NCBI GenBank assembly: GCA_017524785.1
Contig: JAFXUY010000044.1
Location: forward strand, 1-34,559
Direction of reading: 5' to 3'
DNA length: 34,559 bases
Source: Bacteroidales bacterium
Lineage (GTDB): Bacteria > Bacteroidota > Bacteroidia > Bacteroidales > P3
Shown here piece by piece: positions 17,617-23,641 of the stretch. Both the position numbers and the translations under genes were made by a program. Positions within the stretch are counted from its first letter, which is position 1. Each line of letters opens with the position of its first letter. Below the pieces are notes generated by a model, which saw only the letters and a list, made by a program, of their open reading frames with translations, searched no databases and was not told where the DNA came from.

Positions 17617-17650
17617 AACTCTTAACTCTTAATTCTTAACTCTTAACTTC
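17617..17650 (-). repeat. Heptamer tandem repeat forming the rnfB-rnfC junction
   Basis: There are four full units of AACTCTT (one with a C-to-T change) plus a partial unit, on the plus strand. On the coding strand the units read AAGAGTT, and the TAA they contain is the rnfB stop (17636-17638). The tract ends exactly at the base before the rnfC ATG. Confidence 0.9.
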
Positions 17651-18550
17651 CACCTTCTCGGCCACCGGTATCTCCACCTTTTCGGCGGCGGGGGCAGCCT
17701 GTGCTTCGGGTTTAGGGGCAGGTTTCACTGCGGGAGCGGGGAATCCCACATCGTGGATGGCCTTGGTCGGGCATTCGGTGACGCACTTGCGGCAGGCTAT
17801 GCACTTCTTGTAGTCGATATACGACACGTTGCCTTCCACGGTGATGGCCTCCATGGGGCACACCTTGGCGCACTTGCCGCAGGCTATGCAGGCGTTGGCG
17901 CAGCTCTTCATGGCCACGGCACCTTTCTCGCGGTTCACGCAGCTCACATACACGCGGCGGTCTTTCTTGCCCTTGTTGCGCAGCTCTATTATCTTGCGCG
18001 GGCAGGCTTTGGCACAAGCGCCGCAGGCGGTGCACTTGTCGGCATCCACCACAGGCACGCCGTTCTCGCCCATCTTGATGGCGTTGAACTGACAGGCGGC
18101 CACACAGTCGCCGCAGCCCAGACAGCCGAAGGGGCAGCCGCTCTCGCCGGTGTACACCGTATTCTCGAAGGCGCAGCTGCGCAGGCCGTCGTAGTTCGAC
18201 TTGCGCTTGTCGCCACAGTTGGCGGGGTTGCAGCGCACAACGGCAACCATAGGTTCGCCCTGTTCCACTACGCAGCCCAGCAGGGCGGCAATCTTGGCGG
18301 CCACGGCATCGCCGCCGGGGGCGCAACGCAGGCCGTCGAGGCTGTGCTGTGCCACACAGGCTTCGGCGAAGGCACGGCAGCCGGCCTTGCCACAGCCGCC
18401 GCAGTTGGCGCCGGGCAACACCTCGGCAACCTCGTCAATCAAGGGGTCCTCGACCACTTTGAACTTCTGCGCCACGATGTAGAGCACCACGGCGAAGAAA
18501 ATGCCCAAAGCACCCAGAATCAGTACCGCAATGAGGATTTGTTGAGTCAT
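17636..18550 (-). CDS. rnfB: Rnf complex subunit B (multi-cluster ferredoxin)
   Basis: This is the electron-input subunit of Rnf, 304 residues. An N-terminal membrane helix (about 5-27) is followed by a 4Fe-4S domain with Cys50, Cys53, Cys58 and Cys65 (CGGCGKAGC). Ferredoxin-type motifs then follow: CLGCGDCVAAC, CTACGACAKAC, CIACGKCAKVC and CIACRKCVTEC. The C-terminal 40 residues are a low-complexity Ala/Pro/Glu/Val tail whose final codons are made from the heptamer repeat. As the first gene of the operon it follows a consensus promoter with a leader of about 90 bases. Confidence 0.96.
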   Translation of the reverse strand: MTQQILIAVLILGALGIFFAVVLYIVAQKFKVVEDPLIDEVAEVLPGANCGGCGKAGCRAFAEACVAQHSLDGLRCAPGGDAVAAKIAALLGCVVEQGEPMVAVVRCNPANCGDKRKSNYDGLRSCAFENTVYTGESGCPFGCLGCGDCVAACQFNAIKMGENGVPVVDADKCTACGACAKACPRKIIELRNKGKKDRRVYVSCVNREKGAVAMKSCANACIACGKCAKVCPMEAITVEGNVSYIDYKKCIACRKCVTECPTKAIHDVGFPAPAVKPAPKPEAQAAPAAEKVEIPVAEKVEVKS

Positions 18551-18646
18551 ATTTGTTGTTTTGTTTTAGGATTATCGTTCTTACTTGTTAATTATCAATA
18601 TATTCATACGCTTGCACCCATGTGCAACCGCATAGAATATCCGATG

Positions 18647-18678
18647 CAAAAATACATAATTATATTTATACGGCCAAA
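18647..18678 (-). promoter_or_regulatory. Bacteroidetes promoter for the rnf operon
   Basis: On the minus strand TTTG (18675-18678) is followed by 20 bp and TATTTTTG (18647-18654), a full match to the sigma-ABfr consensus. Transcription would start near 18640 with a leader of about 90 bases. The rest of the 192-bp priA-rnfB gap shows no other feature. Confidence 0.8.
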
Positions 18679-18742
18679 TTTTGCCGCATTTTTTTTCCAC
18701 AGCGCAATCAACAATTGTCAGCGAAAGCTATGTGCGAAGGAA

Positions 18743-21214
18743 TCAGTATGGGTCGACGTCGAAGTGGACGGATACGCGTCCCCAGCCGTCTTGCTTGACG
18801 AGGTTGTCGGCAAGCTGCATCATCAAGCTTTTGGCATCGGCAATGTTCTCGGTGCGCTCGAAACGGACGGTGATGGTCTTGAGATACAGCGCACGTACAC
18901 GGCTGACCAGTGGATATTCCGGACCCATGACGCGGTTGCCGAATAGACCGCGCATCTGTGCCGCCAGCCAGTCGGCAGCCCGGTTCAGGACGTCGCTTTC
19001 ACGGTGCTTCAGGGTCACTTCGACAAGGCGATAGTAAGGTGGATAGCGGAACACACGCCGCTCGTTGTCCTGGTCGCAATAGAGCCCTTTGTAGTCGTTG
19101 TCTTCCACCTTCTGCAGTATCTGGTGGCCGGGATTGTAAGTCTGGACTATCACCTTGCCGGCGTCGCCGTGGCGACCGGCGCGGCCACTGACCTGCGTTA
19201 GCTGCTGGAAAGCGCGCTCGTAGGAGCGGAAGTTGGGATAGTTGATAAGGTTGTCGGCATTGACGACGCCCACAACGCTTACATGCTCGAAGTCGAGACC
19301 TTTGGTGACCATCTGTGTTCCCACCAGTATGTCGATACGTCGCTCGGCGAAGTCGTTGAGGAGTTCCATATACTGGTTCTTCTGCAGCGTGCTGTCGAGA
19401 TCCATACGTGCTATGCGTGCATCGGGGAAAAATATCTGAAGGTCTTCCTCAATGCGCTCGGTGCCCACGCCCACCATGCGCAGGTGCGTCGAGTGGCATG
19501 CCGGGCATTCTGCGGGTACAGGAATGGAGTAGCCGCAGTAGTGGCAGCGCAGCGAGTTGCTAGCCTTGTGGTACACCAGCGACACATCGCAGTGCACACA
19601 CTGTGGAATATGGTGGCAGTCGTCGCATTCCAGCCGCAGGGCGAAGCCACGCCTGTTCTGGTAGAGTATCACCTGCTGGCGATGGGCCAGAGCCTCGCGG
19701 ATGGCGTCGAGTAGCGTGTCGCTGAAGTGGCCGCGCAGATGCCCTTCCCTACCCTCTTTCTTCATGTCCACGCACACCACCTCGGGCAGGCTGAAGCCAC
19801 CGTAGCGCTGGCGCATTTCGGCCAGGCCGTACTTGCCGCTGACGGCATTGTGGTAGCTCTCCACGCTCGGCGTGGCGCTGCCCAGCACGGTACGTGCGCC
19901 CCAGAGGTGTGCCAGATAGACGGCGGCATCGCGTGCCTGATAGCGCGGCGCCGGGTCTTGCTGTTTGTACGAGGGGTCGTGCTCTTCGTCGACAATCACC
20001 AGCGACAGGTCGTTGAACGGCAGGAACAAAGCGCTGCGGGCACCAAGGAGCACCTGGTAGCGGCCTTCGCCCGAGGCCTGCGTGCGTCGCCACACCTCGA
20101 CACGTTGCGACGCCGAGAAACGCGAATGGTAGACGCCCACTTTGTCGCCGAAATAGCAGCGCAGACGGTTTATTATCTGCGATGTGAGTGCTATCTCGGG
20201 CAGCAGGAACAGCACTTGGTGCCCGGCACGCACCTGCTCGTCGATGAGCTTGATATACACCTCTGTCTTGCCCGACGAGGTGACGCCGTGCAGCAGCCAC
20301 ACGGGCTTCTGGCCGCCAGCCTTGTCGTCGGGCCGCAGGGCGGCGAACGCCTGTTGCTGCTCGTCGTTGAGGACGATAGAGGAAACCGGCGTCAGGTCGC
20401 TGTCGGAGTATTCCTTCAGGCGGCTCTCGACGCGTTCCTCGGTCACCAGGATGCCGTTCTTGACGAGCGTCTGCATGGCGCTGCCGGCAGGCAGTGTGCG
20501 CTTGGCCACCAGTTCGCGTCCGAAATGCGACATCTGCAGGAACTGCATGAGCAGCTCCACCTGCTTGGTGCGGCGGTGGCGTTCCAGGTCGTCGAAGAGC
20601 GCCCGCTGGGCCTCGTCGGTCGCGTATTCGTCGGCCAGCCGCACATATACCGATTTGCGAGGCACAAAGCGTTCGCGCAGTTCCTCGTCCATCACCACCA
20701 CCTCGCGCTCTATCATGGTGCGAATCAAGGGCATGATTTTCTGCACGCCTATGGCACGGCTGATGTCGAGCACACGCATCACTGGGTGCTCCGTGAGCAG
20801 GTTGACGATTTGCAGTTCGTATTTTGTAAGACGCGAAAGCTCGCCATCGAAGTCGGGGTGTATAGACACCGCGCTTTCGCTGGCGAGCTTCATGCCTGCC
20901 GGCATGGCCACAGCCATCACGTCGCCTGGATAGCACATATAATAGTGCGCCATCCATTCCCAGAACTCCATCTGGCGCTGGGTGACCACAGGTTCTTCGT
21001 CGAGCACCGAGAGGACATACTTCGACTTCCATTTGGGCGCCGTGGTGTGTATGCGGCGCACCAGGGCCGAGTACATCTTGTCGCTCTTGGAGCCGAACTG
21101 CACCACCACCCTCTTCCCTATCGCCACCTCGTCGTTAAGCTCGCGTGGCACACGATAGGTATAAGTGCCGGGCAGATGCAGCGGCAACAGCACGTCGACG
21201 TAGTATACCGTCAT
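18743..21214 (-). CDS. priA: Primosomal protein N' (replication restart helicase)
   Basis: This is the superfamily 2 helicase that reloads the replisome at stalled forks, 823 residues. An N-terminal DNA-binding domain carries YRVPRELNDEVAIGKRVVVQFG. Walker A is GVTSSGKTEVY (about residue 309), and the Walker B DEEH box VDEEHDPSYKQQ lies near 410. A zinc-binding region with paired cysteines lies at about 525-575 (CDDCHHIPQCVHC, CHYCGYSIPVPAECPAC). Helicase motif V/VI segments are GTQMVTKGLDFEHV and QVSGRAGR. It starts 2 bp after the stop of a tiny lipoprotein gene, so it is probably co-transcribed with it and perhaps with ftcD. Confidence 0.96.
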   Translation of the reverse strand: MTVYYVDVLLPLHLPGTYTYRVPRELNDEVAIGKRVVVQFGSKSDKMYSALVRRIHTTAPKWKSKYVLSVLDEEPVVTQRQMEFWEWMAHYYMCYPGDVMAVAMPAGMKLASESAVSIHPDFDGELSRLTKYELQIVNLLTEHPVMRVLDISRAIGVQKIMPLIRTMIEREVVVMDEELRERFVPRKSVYVRLADEYATDEAQRALFDDLERHRRTKQVELLMQFLQMSHFGRELVAKRTLPAGSAMQTLVKNGILVTEERVESRLKEYSDSDLTPVSSIVLNDEQQQAFAALRPDDKAGGQKPVWLLHGVTSSGKTEVYIKLIDEQVRAGHQVLFLLPEIALTSQIINRLRCYFGDKVGVYHSRFSASQRVEVWRRTQASGEGRYQVLLGARSALFLPFNDLSLVIVDEEHDPSYKQQDPAPRYQARDAAVYLAHLWGARTVLGSATPSVESYHNAVSGKYGLAEMRQRYGGFSLPEVVCVDMKKEGREGHLRGHFSDTLLDAIREALAHRQQVILYQNRRGFALRLECDDCHHIPQCVHCDVSLVYHKASNSLRCHYCGYSIPVPAECPACHSTHLRMVGVGTERIEEDLQIFFPDARIARMDLDSTLQKNQYMELLNDFAERRIDILVGTQMVTKGLDFEHVSVVGVVNADNLINYPNFRSYERAFQQLTQVSGRAGRHGDAGKVIVQTYNPGHQILQKVEDNDYKGLYCDQDNERRVFRYPPYYRLVEVTLKHRESDVLNRAADWLAAQMRGLFGNRVMGPEYPLVSRVRALYLKTITVRFERTENIADAKSLMMQLADNLVKQDGWGRVSVHFDVDPY

Positions 21215-21216
21215 TT

Positions 21217-21342
21217 TTACTCAACGGCTTCGGCCATCACCACAGAGCCACGGTAGGCGGGGCAGGTGTGATGGGTGCAGCTGGCTGCAAAGGCAGCGAG
21301 CATGAGCACCAGAGCCATGAGGGCAAAAGTTTTCTTTTTCAT
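21217..21342 (-). CDS. 41-residue lipoprotein
   Basis: This is a short gene between ftcD and priA. ATG 21342 opens a frame of 42 codons to TAA 21217. The N-terminus MKKKTFALMALVLMLAAFAA leads to a lipobox A-A-S-C with Cys22 as the lipidation site. The mature peptide would be only 20 residues (CTHHTCPAYRG, then an acidic end), with a second cysteine. Spacing supports a real gene: 37 bp after ftcD, and the stop is 2 bp before the priA ATG. A small Cys-Pro-Ala-Tyr tail after a lipobox recurs in tiny Bacteroidetes lipoproteins as far as I recall, but no function is known to me. Confidence 0.75.
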   Translation of the reverse strand: MKKKTFALMALVLMLAAFAASCTHHTCPAYRGSVVMAEAVE

Positions 21343-21353
21343 CTGTTCACTTT

Positions 21354-21389
21354 TATAGAGGCTATAGGGGCTATAAGGACTATAGGCCT
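21354..21389 (-). repeat. Nonamer tandem repeat at the 3' end of ftcD
   Basis: There are four units of a 9-nt repeat beginning TATA on the plus strand (TATAGAGGC, TATAGGGGC, TATAAGGAC, TATAGGCCT). The ftcD stop TAG (21380-21382) and its last codons lie inside the tract. The repeat fills the space before the small lipoprotein gene. Confidence 0.85.
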
Positions 21390-23077
21390 ATCTTCTCGTT
21401 TACCATCTTTAGTATCTCCGCTTCCTGTTTTATTGCTTCGTCCTCTATTTTTTGGGCACGGGCGAGGATGTCGGCCTTGAAGGCTTCGTCCTTGAGCGAG
21501 GAGGCGTTGATCTTGACATTGAGGTGTGCACCCATGACGCCGGCGCGTGCTGCGAGGGCTCCCACGCCGCCGTCGGTCACGCTGTTGGGGTTGCCCCATT
21601 CAACCATGGCGCGGCACACCTCGAAGGCTTCGAGCGAGCGCTGCATGGTGCGGAAAGGCACCTCGGTGGCGAACTTCGTGGCTTCCTGGATGGCAGCGCT
21701 GCGGGCGGACTTCTCTTCGTCGGTCTTCTTGGGCAGGCCGAAGGCGTCCATAATCTTGTTGAAGGCGGCAGTGTCCTCGTCGACGAGGTGCAGCAGCTCG
21801 TCCTTCAGCGCCTGGCCCTTGACGGCCACGTCGCTGAATTTCTCCCATTCGTCGTCGTAGGCAGCCTTGCCTCCGGTGAGGTTGGCCACCATGGTGCCGA
21901 GCGAAGCCGCGAGGGCACCCATATAGGCGCTCACCGAGCCGCCGCCGGGGGCCGGGCTCTCGCTGGCCGTCTCGTTGCAGAAGCCGGTGCAGGTGAGGTC
22001 GACAAGTTTCTTCTTCGAGTGGTCCTCGATAAGGAACTCAATAACTTTTTCCTTGGGATCGAAGGGCTTCAGGTCGTCGAGACCCATGCTCTTGATGGCC
22101 ACTTTCATTATTTCGTCCTCGCTGACGCCTAGGCTGCGCTGCTGTTTCGCAAGGTAGTATCTGCCGGCATCGATAAGCACGCTCTTGGGGATGAGGCCCA
22201 CAATCTCGCATCCGGTGACGCGGAGGCCGCGGTTCTGGGCGCAGCGGCACACCTCGTCGAAGCAGAGGTGCACAGGGGCAACCTTGATGGAGGTGATGTT
22301 CATCGACACCTGTGCGATGCCGTAGTCCTCGATATACCAGCCGATGGCCTTGGTGCCCTTCAGGGTGCCGGGAATCATGATGGTCTTGCCGTTCTCGTCC
22401 TTCATGGGCTTGCCGCTGGGCTTGCCTCCCTCGCGTTTCGGACGGCCTTTCTCGCGCACGTCGAAGGCTATGGCGTTGGCGCGGCGGGTGCTGGTGGTGT
22501 TGAGGTTGTAGTTGATGGCCACGAGGAAGTCGCGGGCGCCAACCTGGGTGGCACCGGTGCGGGCGGTGTGGTCGTTCCATGCGTTGGGGCCGAAGTCGGG
22601 CTTCCACTCCTCGGTGCCGAGGCGGCTCGAGAGGCTCTCGTATTCGCCGGTGCGGCAGTAGGCCAGGTTGCGGCGCTCGGGTTTGAAGGCGGCATTCTCG
22701 TAGCAGTAGATGGGTATCTGCAGCTCCTCGCCGAGGCGCTTGCCCAGCTGGTGGGCATACTCGACGACCTCTTCCATCGTGACGTTGCTCACAGGGATGA
22801 GGGGGCACACGTCGGTGGCACCCTGACGCGGGTGGGCACCGTGATGCTGCGTCATGTCGATAAGCTCGGCAGCTTTCTTCACCACCTGGTAGGCAGCCTC
22901 GAGCACAGGCTCGGGTTCACCCACGAAGGTGATGACAGTGCGGTTGGTGGTCTGACCGGGGTCGACATCGAGAAGCTTCACGCCTTCCACTTTTTCAATC
23001 TCGGCAGTCACCTGATTGATGATATCCATGTTGCGGCCTTCGCTGATATTCGGCACGCATTCAATAAGTTGTTTCAT
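21380..23077 (-). CDS. ftcD: Glutamate formimidoyltransferase / formiminotetrahydrofolate cyclodeaminase
   Basis: This is a bifunctional enzyme of histidine degradation. It transfers the formimino group from formiminoglutamate to tetrahydrofolate and then releases ammonia to give methenyl-THF. The protein has 565 residues. The N-terminal transferase (about 1-340) has MKQLIECVPNISEGR, DPGQTTNRTVITFVGEP and HHGAHPRQGATDVCPLIP. The cyclodeaminase (about 355-565) has SESPAPGGGSVSAYMGALAA, where the Gly-rich turn binds folate, and an all-helical remainder. The fused order is the same as in vertebrate FTCD and is common in Bacteroidetes. No other hut gene is in the window. It heads the leftward unit from the 565-bp divergent region and is followed by a tiny lipoprotein and priA. 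Confidence 0.95.
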   Translation of the reverse strand: MKQLIECVPNISEGRNMDIINQVTAEIEKVEGVKLLDVDPGQTTNRTVITFVGEPEPVLEAAYQVVKKAAELIDMTQHHGAHPRQGATDVCPLIPVSNVTMEEVVEYAHQLGKRLGEELQIPIYCYENAAFKPERRNLAYCRTGEYESLSSRLGTEEWKPDFGPNAWNDHTARTGATQVGARDFLVAINYNLNTTSTRRANAIAFDVREKGRPKREGGKPSGKPMKDENGKTIMIPGTLKGTKAIGWYIEDYGIAQVSMNITSIKVAPVHLCFDEVCRCAQNRGLRVTGCEIVGLIPKSVLIDAGRYYLAKQQRSLGVSEDEIMKVAIKSMGLDDLKPFDPKEKVIEFLIEDHSKKKLVDLTCTGFCNETASESPAPGGGSVSAYMGALAASLGTMVANLTGGKAAYDDEWEKFSDVAVKGQALKDELLHLVDEDTAAFNKIMDAFGLPKKTDEEKSARSAAIQEATKFATEVPFRTMQRSLEAFEVCRAMVEWGNPNSVTDGGVGALAARAGVMGAHLNVKINASSLKDEAFKADILARAQKIEDEAIKQEAEILKMVNEKIGL

Positions 23078-23100
23078 GTGTGTGTAGTTTTATTATTCTG

Positions 23101-23108
23101 CAAATATA
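23101..23108 (-). promoter_or_regulatory. -7 promoter element of ftcD
   Basis: TATATTTG on the minus strand matches TAnnTTTG, 23 bp upstream of the ftcD ATG. The -33 region is not a clear match. A palindrome lies about 60 bp further upstream. Confidence 0.6.
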
Positions 23109-23164
23109 CATATATTTTTGGAAAATGCGAGTCGAAAGTTTAAAATATTTTCAAACAAAGGAAA

Positions 23165-23181
23165 TATATCGCACGCGATGT
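23165..23181. promoter_or_regulatory. Palindromic element, copy 1
   Basis: The element reads TATATCGCACGCGATGT. Its core ATCGCACGCGAT is a 12-bp near-perfect palindrome. It is the same as copy 2 at 23553-23569 except for one base in 17. It lies 57 bp upstream of the ftcD -7 element, a position suited to a regulator site. Confidence 0.7.
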
Positions 23182-23195
23182 CAATTCAGCATCCC

Positions 23196-23439
23196 TAATG
23201 CCAAATCAGGCCAAAAACAGCCACCAACAGGGGTCAAGGTGGGGATAAGCAGGGGTTGAATAGCAACTGAAACATTATTTTAGATATATCATCCACTTAA
23301 CTCAAACTAATCTTCTCTTACAAAAATAGGAGTTGATAAGGAGATGACTAGGCGATGAGTAGGTGTTGAGTAAGAGAGGGTTGCTACTTATCCCTGACTT
23401 ATAGGCTGTTAGCCCCCTTGCTCCCGTAGTTTGGCATTA
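23196..23439. other. Long imperfect inverted repeat in the gene-free divergent region
   Basis: Five inverted pairs are nested in order: TAATGCCAAA (23196-23205) with TTTGGCATTA (23430-23439); AACAGCC (23216-23222) with GGCTGTT (23404-23410); GGGATAAG (23242-23249) with CTTATCCC (23387-23394); TAGCAAC (23261-23267) with GTTGCTA (23380-23386); and CTCTTAC (23315-23321) with GTAAGAG (23370-23376). The whole could fold as a large hairpin, as DNA or RNA. The 565-bp region 23078-23641 has no credible gene. A MITE-like element, a structured RNA or a regulatory region are all possible. Confidence 0.55.
23229..23382 (+). repeat. 11-nt imperfect tandem repeats
   Basis: Two blocks of 11-nt units lie in the inverted-repeat region. 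Block one (23229-23261) is AGGGGTCAAGG, TGGGGATAAGC, AGGGGTTGAAT. Block two (23328-23371) is AGGAGTTGATA, AGGAGATGACT, AGGCGATGAGT, AGGTGTTGAGT, with a degenerate fifth unit to 23382. The approximate consensus is AGGNGWTGANT. The block starts are 99 bp apart, which is nine units. Confidence 0.6.
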
Positions 23440-23552
23440 TAATATTGATTTATTGTCAATTACACCATGTTTTTGCATCTATTTCATGAGGTGCCGACCT
23501 GGCGAGTGAAAGAAAATGCAACGAGGTTGGAAAGAGGTGGAAAAACACCAGT

Positions 23553-23569
23553 TATATCGCATGCGATGT
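23553..23569. promoter_or_regulatory. Palindromic element, copy 2
   Basis: The element reads TATATCGCATGCGATGT, with a perfect 12-bp palindromic core ATCGCATGCGAT. It is 54 bp upstream of the -7 element of the rightward T9SS gene, mirroring copy 1 in front of ftcD. Confidence 0.7.
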
Positions 23570-23622
23570 GAAATAAATTGCTGTAGGCATAACTTTTTTT
23601 TCGTAGGTTTAAGTTTTTGTTG

Positions 23623-23630
23623 TATCTTTG
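23623..23630 (+). promoter_or_regulatory. -7 promoter element of the first rightward T9SS gene
   Basis: TATCTTTG matches TAnnTTTG, and a TTCG lies 20 bp upstream in place of TTTG. The ATG is only 12 bp downstream, so the leader would be very short. This also shows that the upstream in-frame ATG at 23516 is not the start. Confidence 0.65.
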
Positions 23631-23641
23631 CATATTTGAAT

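Noticed and set aside
16279-17625. 448-codon open frame opposite rnfC
   Set aside because: It is a composition-driven shadow with no recognisable domain; rnfC has both ferredoxin motifs and full length.
17753-18946. 397-codon open frame opposite rnfB and the rnf promoter
   Set aside because: It runs across a consensus promoter and through two unrelated genes (rnfB and the end of priA), and has an Ala/Gly/His-rich translation typical of antisense frames.
19727-21256. 509-codon open frame on the plus strand opposite priA
   Set aside because: It mirrors the priA coding strand, its translation is His/Ala/Leu-rich with no family motif, and priA is fully conserved. It is a shadow frame caused by GC-rich codon use.
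23229-23382. CRISPR array
   Set aside because: The units are 11 nt, directly adjacent and degenerate, with no spacers and no cas gene nearby.
23078-23641. Chromosomal origin of replication
   Set aside because: Divergent transcription, an AT-rich stretch and iterations suggested it, but no match to TTATNCACA was found in the region and the iterations do not resemble DnaA boxes. Cumulative GC skew would be needed to reopen this.
23516-23641. Upstream ATG at 23516 as start of the T9SS protein
   Set aside because: It precedes the -7 promoter element and would place 42 residues rich in Cys and Phe before a normal signal peptide; ATG 23642 is better.
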